Assembly (NCBI RefSeq): GCF_022347785.1
Contig: NZ_JAKRGA010000003.1
Location: 62,001-126,000, forward strand
Direction: 5' to 3'
DNA from: Psychrobium sp. MM17-31
Lineage (GTDB): Bacteria > Pseudomonadota > Gammaproteobacteria > Enterobacterales > Psychrobiaceae
DNA length: 64,000 nucleotides
The position numbers and the translations under genes are program-made. Numbering within the stretch: the stretch's first letter is position 1; every line of letters starts with the position of its first letter. Positions 1 through 8,381 of this stretch are shown here, piece by piece. The notes under the pieces were generated by a model, which saw nothing but the letters and a program-made list of their open reading frames with translations, was not told where the DNA came from and did not search any database.

Positions 1-2
1 CA

Positions 3-494
3 GTCACTATTCATACTCACTTTGTGGTGCGTGAAGATGCGCAGTTGCTGTATGGATTTGCGCAAAAGGTTGAGCGAGAGCTGTTTCGTGAAATCATTAA
101 AGCCAATGGCGTGGGGCCAAAGCTTGGTTTAGCGATTTTATCGGGCTTATCGGCAGCAGAGTTTGTTAATCTGGTGGCTAATAATGATGCGGCATCATTG
201 GTGAAACTGCCGGGTATTGGTTTAAAAACCGCAGAGCGTTTGATTATCGAGCTAAAAGATCGTCTGAAGAACTTCACGTTAAGTCAGCAAAAAGATTTAG
301 GCGATTTATCATTGCCGCAAGAAGCCTTGGGTTCAACCTTTGTGGAAGAAGTTGATGTTGAGCAAGATGCTATTGATGCGTTGCTCGCCTTGGGTTATAA
401 ACAAACGCAAGCAAGTAAAGTCGTTAAGAAAGTCCGCACACCAGATATGAGCAGTGAAGACCTCATTAAAGCGGCACTTAAGTCGATGATTTAA
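3..494 (+). CDS. ruvA: Holliday junction branch migration protein RuvA (5' truncated by window edge)
   Basis: RuvA forms the tetramer that binds the four-way Holliday junction and loads RuvB for branch migration in recombinational repair. The reading frame is open to the window edge and begins inside the conserved stretch THFVVREDAQLLYGF, so roughly 47 N-terminal residues (most of the OB-fold domain) lie outside. The helix-hairpin-helix segments NGVGPKLGLAILSG and LVKLPGIGLKTAERLI are visible, followed by an acidic linker and the C-terminal three-helix domain that contacts RuvB (ALLALGYKQTQASKVV). ruvB follows 23 bases downstream in the usual ruvAB order. The upstream promoter and any LexA site are not in the window. 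Identification is firm. Confidence 0.97.
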   Translation, partial: VTIHTHFVVREDAQLLYGFAQKVERELFREIIKANGVGPKLGLAILSGLSAAEFVNLVANNDAASLVKLPGIGLKTAERLIIELKDRLKNFTLSQQKDLGDLSLPQEALGSTFVEEVDVEQDAIDALLALGYKQTQASKVVKKVRTPDMSSEDLIKAALKSMI

Positions 495-517
495 ATAGCA
501 GCAAAAGAAGCTAAATA

Positions 518-1528
518 ATGATAGAAGCAGATAGACTGATCCAAGCCGAATCTATGGACGAGAGCGAGCATAATATCGATCGCGCAATGCGACCGAAAAT
601 GCTCGATGATTACACTGGCCAAACTGATGCTAAGGCGCAGTTACGTATTTTTATTAAAGCGGCGAAACAGCGGGATGAAGCATTGGATCACATGTTGGTT
701 TATGGCCCACCGGGTTTAGGTAAAACGACACTCGCTCATATCGTTGCTAACGAAATGGAAGTCAACGTTAAAACAACCTCTGGTCCAGTGCTTGAAAAGG
801 CTGGGGACTTGGCCGCACTGCTAACTAACCTTGAACACGGCGATATTTTATTTATCGACGAGATCCATCGCTTAAGTCCGGTCGTTGAAGAAATTCTCTA
901 TCCAGCGATGGAAGATTATCAGCTCGATATCATGATTGGCGAGGGCCCAGCTGCACGCTCAATCAAGTTAGAGTTACCACCATTTACTCTAATAGGTGCA
1001 ACCACGCGCGCAGGTTCATTAACTTCACCACTACGAGCGCGTTTCGGCATTCCGCTGCGATTAGAGTTTTATACAGTTGAACAGCTTACTGACATCGTGA
1101 CTCGCAGTGCGGGACAATTAGAAGTTGATATTGATCGCGGCGGCGCAACCGAAATCGCTAGACGTTCTCGCGGTACACCGCGTATTGCTAACAGATTATT
1201 ACGCCGCGTGCGAGATTTCGCGCAGGTGAGTTATGACGGCAGGATCACCCAAGAAGTCGCTAACGAGTCGTTGTCTGTCCTAGATGTTGATAGCGAGGGT
1301 TTTGATTTTATGGATCGTAAGATGCTAATGACTATTATCGAGAAGTTCGACGGTGGTCCAGTCGGTTTAGATAATCTTGCGGCGGCAATTGGTGAGGATA
1401 AAGACACGCTTGAAGATGTAATTGAACCTTTTTTAATTCAACAAGGCTTTATTCAACGTACTCATCGCGGCCGAATTGCAACGGCACAAACCTACCTTCA
1501 TTTTGGTTTATCATCCAATAAAGATTAA
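518..1528 (+). CDS. ruvB: Holliday junction branch migration DNA helicase RuvB
   Basis: RuvB is the hexameric AAA+ motor that pumps DNA through the RuvA-bound Holliday junction. The product is 336 residues, the same length as the E. coli protein. Walker A GPPGLGKT is at residues 63-70 and Walker B is in LFIDEIH near residue 115; sensor 1 GATTRAG and the arginine-finger region SPLRARFG follow, with the C-terminal winged-helix domain ending near LHFGL. It starts MIEADRLI, as in the E. coli protein, which supports the ATG chosen. It lies just downstream of ruvA and is presumably co-transcribed with it. No terminator oriented for this operon is obvious; the hairpin at 1603-1628 has its T-run on the opposite strand. 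Confidence 0.98.
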   Translation: MIEADRLIQAESMDESEHNIDRAMRPKMLDDYTGQTDAKAQLRIFIKAAKQRDEALDHMLVYGPPGLGKTTLAHIVANEMEVNVKTTSGPVLEKAGDLAALLTNLEHGDILFIDEIHRLSPVVEEILYPAMEDYQLDIMIGEGPAARSIKLELPPFTLIGATTRAGSLTSPLRARFGIPLRLEFYTVEQLTDIVTRSAGQLEVDIDRGGATEIARRSRGTPRIANRLLRRVRDFAQVSYDGRITQEVANESLSVLDVDSEGFDFMDRKMLMTIIEKFDGGPVGLDNLAAAIGEDKDTLEDVIEPFLIQQGFIQRTHRGRIATAQTYLHFGLSSNKD

Positions 1529-1594
1529 TCTTCTTAAAAAGTTGGCTAGAGTTACTCTGGTCAGCGCTTCAAAAGCGAGTTTCTTAAATTTCAG

Positions 1595-1746
1595 GCAAAA
1601 AAAAGCCCACTAAAAAGGCAGTGGGCTTAAATGACCGACAATGGTCAAATAGGAAGTTAAGTAATTCACAAAAGAGATAACTTTGTTAACGGCGAACTAC
1701 TAGGCCGTTAACTAAGAGGCAGTTAACAAGAGCGCCTCTCGAGATG
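1595..1746 (-). ncRNA. Candidate small non-coding RNA, about 150 nt, transcribed leftward
   Basis: The minus strand has a promoter-like pair (-35 TTGAAT, 17-base spacer, -10 TATTAT). It is followed about 140 bases later by a GC-rich hairpin whose arms are AAGCCCACT and AGTGGGCTT (1603-1628), ending in a run of eight T on the minus strand. Between them are two more hairpins: GTTAACGGC/GCCGTTAAC (1685-1693 with 1704-1712) and AGAGGC/GCCTCT (1715-1720 with 1734-1739). There is no plausible start codon with an open frame, so a non-coding RNA is the simplest reading. No known family is recognised. The promoter, structure and terminator are seen in the sequence; the RNA itself is inferred. Confidence 0.5.
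1603..1628 (-). terminator. Rho-independent terminator reading leftward
   Basis: The arms AAGCCCACT and AGTGGGCTT pair perfectly. The T-run lies only on the minus strand (plus positions 1597-1604 are A). It therefore ends leftward transcripts, and no leftward protein gene is nearby. Confidence 0.65.
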
Positions 1747-1751
1747 GGTGC

Positions 1752-1780
1752 ATAATACGCTGGTCGAACCTTTCATTCAA
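1752..1780 (-). promoter_or_regulatory. Sigma-70-like promoter for the leftward small RNA candidate
   Basis: On the minus strand, TTGAAT (plus positions 1775-1780) and TATTAT (plus 1752-1757) are separated by exactly 17 bases. They match the consensus at 4 of 6 and 5 of 6 positions. A start about 7 bases downstream would fall near 1745. Confidence 0.5.
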
Positions 1781-2115
1781 ACTAGAAAATCTGCGAATTA
1801 GCATTAGAAAAACTAATGACTAATCTTGGCGCTGCATAAATAATAGCCTTTAGATGGCCATTTGGCGGGTGTTAAGTAAAACCAGTGCATAGTCATGCAG
1901 TTGCTACGAATTACCAAAAGTTATCAAAGTGTGAACTTGATCGCCTTTTGTTAAACGCATGTATGAATTAGCACGAATTGTAACAGGATGATTCAGGCAT
2001 TTGGTTAAAAATGCCTGTCTGAGATTAATTTATACAATTGACGGGCTGTGATGTTGATACAAAGCCGATTCTATAGTAGTTTCAGCCATTAAATTTTAGT
2101 TGTGAAGTTTACTTA

Positions 2116-2517
2116 ATGATTTTTGAATTTCCCGTTCGCGTCTACTACGAAGACACCGATGCTGGTGGTGTCGTTTATCATTCAAATTACCTGAATTTTT
2201 ATGAGCGTGCTCGTACAGAGTTTTTGCGTAGCCTCGGCTTTGAACAAGATGTATTGCTTGAACAAGGATTAGCTTTTGTAGTGCGACGTTGTGAATTGGA
2301 TTATTTGATTGCGGCGAGATTTAACGATCAATTAGTCGTAACTGTCGAAGTTGAACAACTGAAACGAGCAAGCGTTGTTTTTAAACAAAAAATTTCCACT
2401 ATTGATGGGAACCTGTTGAGCAGTGCACAGGTCGTAGTGGTTTGCGTGGCACTTGAAGCCATGAAACCGACAGCTATTCCAAGCCATATTTTAAAGGAGT
2501 TACAGCGTGCAAGCTGA
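2116..2517 (+). CDS. ybgC: Tol-Pal system-associated acyl-CoA thioesterase YbgC
   Basis: A 133-residue single hot-dog-fold thioesterase, the first gene of the Tol-Pal operon. The 4HBT signature YEDTDAGGVVYHSNY is at residues 11-25, with the catalytic aspartate at D15 and H22 after it. The family hydrolyses short acyl-CoA thioesters or acts in phospholipid metabolism; its exact link to Tol-Pal is not settled. The stop codon overlaps the start of tolQ by 11 bases, implying translational coupling. The ATG is preceded by a poor ribosome-binding sequence. Confidence 0.95.
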   Translation: MIFEFPVRVYYEDTDAGGVVYHSNYLNFYERARTEFLRSLGFEQDVLLEQGLAFVVRRCELDYLIAARFNDQLVVTVEVEQLKRASVVFKQKISTIDGNLLSSAQVVVVCVALEAMKPTAIPSHILKELQRAS

Positions 2518-3202
2518 ATTATCGTTCATTGATTTATTTTTAGAAGCCAGTCTATTAGTTCAACTTGTTATGCTAGCGTTGTTAATGGCATCCATTGTTT
2601 CTTGGACCGTTATCTTCCAACGCCGTAGTTTACTCAATACCGCGAAAGCGAATCTCAAAAAATTCGAAGATAAGTTTTGGAGCGGTGCAGATCTTTCATC
2701 TATCTATAAAGAAGTTTCAGCGCGCTCAGGCACTAACGGTGGCGTTGAGCAAATGTTCAGTGCTGGCTTTAAGGAGTTCGCGCGTTTACGTCAGACGTCT
2801 TCTACGAACCCAGATGCAATAATTGCTGGTTCACACCGTGCAATGCGTATCGTTCTCTCTCGTGAAATTGATCGTTTAGAGCACAATCTGTCGTTTCTTG
2901 CGACTGTCGGTTCGATCACGCCATACGTTGGTTTATTCGGTACCGTTTGGGGCATCATGAACTCGTTTATTGCGTTAGGGGCTGTGCAACAAGCTACGTT
3001 ACAAATGGTAGCGCCAGGTATCGCTGAAGCGCTGATTGCGACAGCCATGGGCTTATTCGCCGCTATCCCAGCAGTAATCGCCTACAACAAATTTTCAACC
3101 ACCGTTGATAAGCTTGAAAACAGCTATGCAAACTTTATGGAAGAGTTCTCTTCAATTCTTCAACGTGAAGCTTATGCGGCCTCTGAAAAAGCAGGACAAT
3201 AG
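2507..3202 (+). CDS. tolQ: Protein TolQ, inner-membrane proton-channel subunit
   Basis: TolQ, with TolR, forms the proton-motive-force-driven motor that energises TolA across the inner membrane. The product has 231 residues (E. coli TolQ has 230). One membrane segment lies near residues 16-38, and two more lie around 130-155 and 168-190, inside the MotA/TolQ/ExbB domain (VGLFGTVWGIMNSF). The start is GTG, supported by AGGAG seven bases upstream, within the end of ybgC. tolR follows after two bases. Confidence 0.97.
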   Translation: MQAELSFIDLFLEASLLVQLVMLALLMASIVSWTVIFQRRSLLNTAKANLKKFEDKFWSGADLSSIYKEVSARSGTNGGVEQMFSAGFKEFARLRQTSSTNPDAIIAGSHRAMRIVLSREIDRLEHNLSFLATVGSITPYVGLFGTVWGIMNSFIALGAVQQATLQMVAPGIAEALIATAMGLFAAIPAVIAYNKFSTTVDKLENSYANFMEEFSSILQREAYAASEKAGQ

Positions 3203-3204
3203 TC

Positions 3205-3633
3205 ATGCAGTATCAACGTAAGAAAAGACGTTTAAACTCTGACATCAATGTAGTGCCATACATTGATGTAATGTTAGTGCTACTGATTATCTTTATGGCG
3301 ACAGCGCCGCTGGTTGTACAGGGCGTGAAAGTTGATTTACCTAAGGCGTCTGCAAAAGCATTACCAGAAGAGAAAAATGTGCCGCTGATTGCTTCGGTAA
3401 AGGCCGATGGTACTTACTACCTAACTGTCGGTGACAATCCGCGTGAAGAGCTTAGCCAAGAAGAATTAGCGACCTTGGTTGCCGCGCATCTTCAGTTAAA
3501 ACCAGATACGCCAGTGATGGTTAAAGGCGATCGCACTGTCTCTTATGACCACATTTTGCAACTAATGGTCACGCTTCAGGGCGCAGGCGCACCATCGGTT
3601 GGTTTAATGACAGATCCAGTAGAAGGCAAATAG
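3205..3633 (+). CDS. tolR: Protein TolR, inner-membrane motor subunit
   Basis: A 142-residue ExbD/TolR-family protein. It has a short basic cytoplasmic tail (KKRRLNSDINVVPYID), one membrane helix at about residues 20-42 containing the proton-conducting aspartate D21, and a periplasmic domain to the end. It works with TolQ to couple proton flow to TolA movement. It sits tightly between tolQ and tolA, four bases before the latter. Confidence 0.96.
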   Translation: MQYQRKKRRLNSDINVVPYIDVMLVLLIIFMATAPLVVQGVKVDLPKASAKALPEEKNVPLIASVKADGTYYLTVGDNPREELSQEELATLVAAHLQLKPDTPVMVKGDRTVSYDHILQLMVTLQGAGAPSVGLMTDPVEGK

Positions 3634-3637
3634 TAGT

Positions 3638-4576
3638 ATGAGTAGCGAAACCAACGTCATTAAAGCAGCGCTGTCGTCAGTGACGCTTCACGTAGTTATA
3701 GTTGGTGGTTTGGTTGCTGGCGCAGTGATTACGCCGCCGAAGAAACCTACGTTAGAAGTTACTCTCGCCAACGACAAACCAATTGTTAAAGCTGCAATGG
3801 TCAACAATGACGATGTGCAAAAACAAGTTGAGCGTCTAAAGAAAGAAAAGGCAGATGCTAAACGCGCCGAAGAGTTACGTCAGAAAAAGCTCAAGGAAGA
3901 ACAAAAGCGCATTCGCGATTTAGAACGCCAGCGTAAGAAAAAACAGGCTGAGAAACGCGCTGCCGATCGCGCTGCTAAAAAAGCTCGCGATGAAGCCGCA
4001 AAACAAAAGAAAGCAGCGGAAGACGCGATAAAGAAAGCTAAGGCGAAACAAAGAGCAGAAGCTGAGAAAGCCAAGAAAATTAAAGCAGAGCGTATTCGCC
4101 AAGAAAAGGCGGCTGCTGAAGCCAAGGCTAAACGTATCGCGGCAGAAAAAGCAGCTAAGGCAAAAGCTGAGCGACTGCGCAAAGAGAAGTTAGCCAAAGA
4201 AAAAGCGGCGCGTGAACAGCGCGAGCGCGAAGAGGCGTTAGCTAAAGAGCTGGCTGAAGAGCAAGCTGCACTGGCTAAAGCACGTCAGGCAAAAGTTATG
4301 ACGGAAGTACAAAAGTACACCAGTCTTATCTCGGCAACGATTAAGCGTAACTGGGTTACTGATCAGAGTATGAAAGGCAAGGAATGTGTACTGAACATTC
4401 GTTTAGCGTCATCTGGTTTTGTAACTCGTGTAACTCGCGTTTCGGGTGACACCATTGTTTGTCAGTCAGCTATTGCTGCGGTACAAAAGGCAAGCACATT
4501 GCCAATGTCGAAAGATCCGCAAGTTTACGCAAAACTAAAAGAAATAAACTTAACCGTACAACCAGAGTTCGATTAA
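3638..4576 (+). CDS. tolA: Cell envelope integrity protein TolA
   Basis: A 312-residue periplasm-spanning protein that links TolQR to TolB and Pal. It has one N-terminal membrane segment (about residues 12-32), then a long lysine/alanine/glutamate-rich helical domain (about 60-215), then a compact C-terminal domain with two cysteines that binds Pal, TolB and phage coat proteins in relatives. The middle domain is very low in complexity, so it produces long spurious open frames on the other strand. The stop codon TAA shares its last A with the ATG of tolB. Confidence 0.95.
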   Translation: MSSETNVIKAALSSVTLHVVIVGGLVAGAVITPPKKPTLEVTLANDKPIVKAAMVNNDDVQKQVERLKKEKADAKRAEELRQKKLKEEQKRIRDLERQRKKKQAEKRAADRAAKKARDEAAKQKKAAEDAIKKAKAKQRAEAEKAKKIKAERIRQEKAAAEAKAKRIAAEKAAKAKAERLRKEKLAKEKAAREQREREEALAKELAEEQAALAKARQAKVMTEVQKYTSLISATIKRNWVTDQSMKGKECVLNIRLASSGFVTRVTRVSGDTIVCQSAIAAVQKASTLPMSKDPQVYAKLKEINLTVQPEFD

Positions 4577-5928
4577 TGAAATCAATTGTAAAATATTGCC
4601 TGCTTGCAGGTTTAGTGATGACGCAGCCGGCAAAAGCTGCCATCGATATTGTAATCACGGAAGGTGTTAATAGCGCACGGCCGATTGCTGTAGTGCCGTT
4701 TAAATGGCAAGGCACAGGCCCAAAGCCGAAAGAGCTAGCCAGTGTCATTGCCAACGATTTGCGTTTTTCTGGCCGTTTTAACCCATCAGCGGTTTTTTCG
4801 ATGCCATCGCAGCCATCGACCGACGGAGAGATTGATTATGGTCAATGGGCACAGCTAGGTATTGAAGCTATGGTGGTTGGCACTATAAAACCATTTAAAG
4901 ACGGCCGTTATGTAGTCGGTTTTGAGCTTGTTGATGTGCTCAGTGCAAATGCGACTAAAGCTAACGGCCAAGTACTACAAAATGGCAAACTGGTCGCTTC
5001 AAATGCCCATGTTTTAGATTCTCGTGAAACGGTAATTTCACTCGATGAATTTAGACAATATGCCCATCGCATTAGTGATGTTGTTTACGAGAAACTCACT
5101 GGCGAGCGCGGTGCATTCCGCACAAAGATCGCTTATGTGTTAGTCAACCGTGCAAGTTTAGAATATAAATATCGCTTAATGATTGCCGACTTTGATGGTC
5201 ACAATGAAGTTGAAATATTACGCTCTCGAGAGCCATTGATGTCTCCGTCGTGGTCGCCAGATGGTACAAAGTTGGCGTACGTGTCGTTTGAAAATAAACG
5301 TCAGCAAATTTTCATTCAAGACATTTACACCCAACAACGTGAAAAAGTCAGTAGTTTCCAGGGCATAAATAGTGCACCGCGTTTTTCACCTGACGGTAAA
5401 AAGCTCGCATTAGTACTATCAAAAGATGGTAATCCTGATTTGTATACTTTGGATTTAGCGACTAAAGTTGTTACCCGAATTACCAAGAATCGCGCTATTG
5501 ATACAGAACCGAGCTGGTCTCCTGATGGAAAAAATTTGGTCTTTACTTCCGAGAGAGGTGGTAAACCACAGATTTATCAAGTAAATTTAGACACGCGCCG
5601 CATTAAGCGAGTGACTTTTGAAGGCGAAATGAACCTTGGTGGCTCGATTACACCGAAAAATGATGAAATAGTCATGGTGAATCGCACGCGAGGCAAGTAT
5701 CATATCGCCAAGCAAGATTTGCGAACCAGCAGTTTGCAAGTATTGACGAAAACACGACTCGACGAGTCGCCGAGTATTGCGCCGAACGGCAGCATGATTA
5801 TTTACGGCACGACTTATCGAGGACAACAAGTGTTAGGACTGGTATCTATTGACGGTCGCTTTAAGGCTCGATTACCAGTGAGTGATGGTGAAATCAAAGC
5901 GCCAGCTTGGTCACCATACATCTATTAA
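4576..5928 (+). CDS. tolB: Tol-Pal system protein TolB, periplasmic beta-propeller
   Basis: TolB is a periplasmic protein that switches between binding Pal and TolA. The start is the ATG overlapping the tolA stop by one base. It gives a classical signal peptide ([20 protein letters not shown], then A), whereas the longer open frame would lack one. The N-terminal alpha/beta domain covers residues ~25-170, and the propeller follows with PD40 repeats such as [29 protein letters not shown] and [15 protein letters not shown]. The length is 450 residues, normal for the family. Confidence 0.97.
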   Translation: MKSIVKYCLLAGLVMTQPAKAAIDIVITEGVNSARPIAVVPFKWQGTGPKPKELASVIANDLRFSGRFNPSAVFSMPSQPSTDGEIDYGQWAQLGIEAMVVGTIKPFKDGRYVVGFELVDVLSANATKANGQVLQNGKLVASNAHVLDSRETVISLDEFRQYAHRISDVVYEKLTGERGAFRTKIAYVLVNRASLEYKYRLMIADFDGHNEVEILRSREPLMSPSWSPDGTKLAYVSFENKRQQIFIQDIYTQQREKVSSFQGINSAPRFSPDGKKLALVLSKDGNPDLYTLDLATKVVTRITKNRAIDTEPSWSPDGKNLVFTSERGGKPQIYQVNLDTRRIKRVTFEGEMNLGGSITPKNDEIVMVNRTRGKYHIAKQDLRTSSLQVLTKTRLDESPSIAPNGSMIIYGTTYRGQQVLGLVSIDGRFKARLPVSDGEIKAPAWSPYIY

Positions 5929-5949
5929 TAAAAATTTTAATTAATTTAA

Positions 5950-5979
5950 ATAACTATTTAGATAACTGTTTAGATAACT
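5950..5979 (+). repeat. Short 12-base tandem repeat upstream of pal
   Basis: ATAACTATTTAG, ATAACTGTTTAG and a partial ATAACT follow one another from 5950. They make 2.5 copies between the tolB stop and the pal ribosome-binding site. It may be spacer drift; no function is evident. Confidence 0.6.
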
Positions 5980-5992
5980 AAAGGAACGGAAA

Positions 5993-6529
5993 ATGCGTTT
6001 AAATAAAATTGTTAAGGGGATTGCTGTAGCCATTCCTATGTTCGCTCTAGCTGCATGTGGTTCAACGTCTACTGCTGATAGCGATGCATCAGAAACAAAC
6101 CAAACTAACCAACAGCAAACTGTTGATAATGGTGCACAAACTAGTGGTATGGTAAAACCTAAAACTCCTGAAGAAATTAAACGCGAAGCGATGGAAGAAT
6201 TACGTAAAGAGCACATCGTATACTTCGACTTCGATACGTCAAATGTTTCAAGCCAGTTCTCTTCAATGTTAGATGCACACGCTGCATTCTTACGTGCTAA
6301 CCCAAGCGTTAAAGTACTTGTTGAAGGTCACGCTGATGAGCGCGGTACGCCTGAGTACAACATCGCACTTGGCGAGCGTCGTGCTAAAGCAGTAGCTCGT
6401 TACCTAGAAGGTTTAGGTGTTAACGCATCTCAAATCGAAACTGTTTCTTACGGCGAAGAAAAGCCATTAGACAACAGCCGCACTGAAGCTGGTTTTGCTA
6501 AAAACCGTCGTGCAGTATTAGTATACTAA
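5993..6529 (+). CDS. pal: Peptidoglycan-associated lipoprotein Pal
   Basis: An outer-membrane lipoprotein that anchors the outer membrane to peptidoglycan and to the Tol machine. The signal peptide ends in the lipobox LAAC with the lipidated cysteine at C22. A low-complexity tether rich in T, N and Q (about residues 25-55) precedes the OmpA-C domain (about 72-178), which includes [20 protein letters not shown] with peptidoglycan-binding residues. The length of 178 is typical. It is preceded by a good AAGGAA ribosome-binding site. Confidence 0.97.
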   Translation: MRLNKIVKGIAVAIPMFALAACGSTSTADSDASETNQTNQQQTVDNGAQTSGMVKPKTPEEIKREAMEELRKEHIVYFDFDTSNVSSQFSSMLDAHAAFLRANPSVKVLVEGHADERGTPEYNIALGERRAKAVARYLEGLGVNASQIETVSYGEEKPLDNSRTEAGFAKNRRAVLVY

Positions 6530-6550
6530 TCACAACATAATTAAGAACTA

Positions 6551-7282
6551 ATGAAAAATCTTATTGCATTAGGTCTCTTAATGGCGGGGAGCGCAACCGC
6601 GCAAACCGCCAAAGTCGTCGACTTATCCTCTTCCCCTGACCAACGCATTGCAGCTCTTGAGCAAATGTTGGTTCAAAAAGGCAAAACACAACTCGAAATG
6701 CAACAGCATATCGATAGCCTCCAACAAGAATTGAATGAGCTACGCGGCTTAAACGAGACTCAAGAACACCGACTAAATCAAATTCTGCAACGTCAGCGCG
6801 AGTTGTATCAAGAAGTTGATAAGTTACTTACCAAATTAAATGCTGCTGTAGTTACACCGACGAACGAGGTTGTTGATGTTACTAATCCAACAGCAGGGGC
6901 ACCGCTTTCTGAAAGTGGCGCTTATGAGTTTGCTCTTAATCTAGCACTCAAGGATAAGAAGTTTGACGAGGCGATTGAAAAATTCAAAGCCTATCAAACA
7001 CAATATCCAGAATCGTCTTACTTATCTAACGTACACTATTGGTTAGGTCAGCTTTATATTACTAAAGGTAATGCCGCTGAAGCTAAGATTCAGTTTGAAG
7101 CCTTAGTTAACAATTTTCCAGAATCAATCAAGCGCGGTGACGCCTTGGTGAAACTAGCGAAGATTGCCCAAGATGAAAACGCGTTAGATAAAGCAAAGGC
7201 ACTTTATCAGCAAACCATTAAAGAGTATGCCGATTCGTCTGCCGCTCAAATCGCAAAAACGCGATTGAAAGGGTTGCGGTAA
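6551..7282 (+). CDS. cpoB: Cell division coordinator CpoB (YbgF)
   Basis: The last gene of the Tol-Pal operon. In E. coli, CpoB links Tol-Pal constriction energy to PBP1B peptidoglycan synthesis. The product (243 residues) has a signal peptide (MKNLIALGLLMAGSATAQ), a coiled-coil trimerisation segment near residues 30-95 (QHIDSLQQELNELRG), and three TPR repeats at about 120-243 starting with YEFALNLALKDKKFDEAIEKF. It starts 21 bases after pal. The palindromic element begins only five bases past its stop codon. Confidence 0.94.
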   Translation: MKNLIALGLLMAGSATAQTAKVVDLSSSPDQRIAALEQMLVQKGKTQLEMQQHIDSLQQELNELRGLNETQEHRLNQILQRQRELYQEVDKLLTKLNAAVVTPTNEVVDVTNPTAGAPLSESGAYEFALNLALKDKKFDEAIEKFKAYQTQYPESSYLSNVHYWLGQLYITKGNAAEAKIQFEALVNNFPESIKRGDALVKLAKIAQDENALDKAKALYQQTIKEYADSSAAQIAKTRLKGLR

Positions 7283-7286
7283 GTTT

Positions 7287-7553
7287 ATACCCATGCTGCT
7301 TGGAAATGCGTGAATTCAGCAAGGCGAGAAGCGTGCCAAAGACAAGGCATAAAATGAGTGGTGTGGTTATTCCCCATCCGAATTTTATAACGTAGGATTT
7401 GGTCGCTTATCGGCTTGCCCTACGGGAGACTGGGTAGAAAGCGATTACTGCGTTATGATTTCTAATTAGGGAATAACCATTAATTAAAAATCATGCCTTG
7501 TACTCGCATCCTACCCAGTCTCTGAAACCTGCATTTTCAAGTAGCATGGGTAT
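7287..7553. repeat. Palindromic MITE-like intergenic element, 267 bp
   Basis: The ends form a 23-base imperfect inverted repeat with two mismatches: it opens with ATACCCATGCTGCTTGG at 7287 and closes with CAAGTAGCATGGGTAT at 7553. Further inside, GGTTATTCCC (7364-7373) is mirrored by GGGAATAACC, and GAGACTGGGTAG is mirrored by CTACCCAGTCTC, giving nested stems. There is no coding capacity. I infer a small non-autonomous mobile element or REP-like unit. It sits immediately after the Tol-Pal operon and would fold in the transcript end. Confidence 0.65.
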
Positions 7554-7580
7554 TTAACTAATTGAATGACTACGCCTTAT

Positions 7581-7627
7581 CGACATTTTTTAGCAAAAAT
7601 GCTGTTTTTGTAATCTAAAAAATGTCG
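7581..7627. repeat. Long perfect hairpin upstream of the tRNA-Lys array
   Basis: The arms CGACATTTTTTAG (7581-7593) and CTAAAAAATGTCG (7615-7627) are perfectly complementary. An inner stem CAAAAA/TTTTTG (7594-7599 with 7605-7610) makes a nearly continuous 19-pair palindrome. It could act as a terminator in either direction, although neither flank has a clean T-run. Confidence 0.6.
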
Positions 7628-7674
7628 AGTCGTTCGAAAAGTTATCAATTAAACGAAAAAGTTAAAAATATAGG

Positions 7675-7702
7675 TTGCGCTTAAAATATTAATCAGTATT
7701 AT
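7675..7702 (+). promoter_or_regulatory. Promoter of the tRNA-Lys array
   Basis: TTGCGC (7675-7680) and TATTAT (7697-7702) are 16 bases apart. They are followed by the GC-rich discriminator TAGCGCCC, which is typical of growth-rate-controlled and ppGpp-sensitive stable-RNA promoters. The first tRNA begins about 45 bases after the expected start. Confidence 0.6.
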
Positions 7703-7753
7703 TAGCGCCCGTTGCAGGGGAGATGTGAAGCACTTCACTTGCAAGTAAACGTT

Positions 7754-7829
7754 GGGTCATTAGCTCAGTTGGTAGAGCAGTGGACTTTTAATCCATTGGT
7801 CGTAGGTTCGAATCCTACATGACCCACCA
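7754..7829 (+). tRNA. tRNA-Lys (UUU), copy 1 of 7
   Basis: A 76-base cloverleaf: acceptor arms GGGTCAT/ATGACCC, D-arm GCTC...GAGC, anticodon loop CTTTTAA with anticodon TTT, T-arm GTAGG/CCTAC, and an encoded CCA end. It is the first member of a seven-gene tandem array with identical sequence. Confidence 0.98.
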
Positions 7830-7871
7830 ACGTTTTCATTGAAATGGTTTTACCCCATATTGGTAATATGT

Positions 7872-7947
7872 GGGTCATTAGCTCAGTTGGTAGAGCAGTG
7901 GACTTTTAATCCATTGGTCGTAGGTTCGAATCCTACATGACCCACCA
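7872..7947 (+). tRNA. tRNA-Lys (UUU), copy 2 of 7
   Basis: Identical to copy 1, with encoded CCA; the 42-base spacer before it is unrelated to the later spacers. Confidence 0.98.
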
Positions 7948-7980
7948 CTTCAATTCTTGCTTAGTAAAATATTATGCCTT

Positions 7981-8056
7981 GGGTCATTAGCTCAGTTGGT
8001 AGAGCAGTGGACTTTTAATCCATTGGTCGTAGGTTCGAATCCTACATGACCCACCA
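7981..8056 (+). tRNA. tRNA-Lys (UUU), copy 3 of 7
   Basis: Identical to copy 1; anticodon loop CTTTTAA; 33-base spacer before it. Confidence 0.98.
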
Positions 8057-8092
8057 AGCATAACTTTTACAACAACAGTCTTATTGATGAGC

Positions 8093-8168
8093 GGGTCATT
8101 AGCTCAGTTGGTAGAGCAGTGGACTTTTAATCCATTGGTCGTAGGTTCGAATCCTACATGACCCACCA
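8093..8168 (+). tRNA. tRNA-Lys (UUU), copy 4 of 7
   Basis: Identical to copy 1; 36-base spacer before it; encoded CCA. Confidence 0.98.
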
Positions 8169-8189
8169 ATCAATAAAATGTAAGCTGTT

Positions 8190-8265
8190 GGGTCATTAGC
8201 TCAGTTGGTAGAGCAGTGGACTTTTAATCCATTGGTCGTAGGTTCGAATCCTACATGACCCACCA
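8190..8265 (+). tRNA. tRNA-Lys (UUU), copy 5 of 7
   Basis: Identical to copy 1; 21-base spacer before it. Confidence 0.98.
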
Positions 8266-8285
8266 AGTTTACCCAAATATCTGTT

Positions 8286-8361
8286 GGGTCATTAGCTCAG
8301 TTGGTAGAGCAGTGGACTTTTAATCCATTGGTCGTAGGTTCGAATCCTACATGACCCACCA
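8286..8361 (+). tRNA. tRNA-Lys (UUU), copy 6 of 7
   Basis: Identical to copy 1; 20-base spacer before it. Confidence 0.98.
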
Positions 8362-8381
8362 ATATTTCATCATGCCTTTTA

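Larger units (their letters stand above)
1529..2115. other. Gene-free gap of 587 bases between ruvB and ybgC
   Basis: No open frame of convincing length exists on either strand. The left third carries the elements of a leftward small RNA (described separately). The right part holds a perfect 9-base-pair hairpin at 1994-2017 (arms CAGGCATTT and AAATGCCTG, six-base loop) with no T-run on either side. A possible -10 (TATAGT, 2072-2077) precedes ybgC, but I find no good -35 for it. The stretch 1800-1990 shows nothing I can name. Confidence 0.7.

Noticed and set aside
1603-1628. Terminator of the ruvAB operon
   Set aside because: The T-run is on the minus strand and on the plus strand the stem is followed by AAATG, so it does not suit a rightward transcript.
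3880-4197. Leftward open frame of 105 codons opposite tolA
   Set aside because: It mirrors the repeated Lys/Ala/Glu codons of the TolA helical domain (Phe/Ser/Ala/Arg-rich), so it is a composition artefact.
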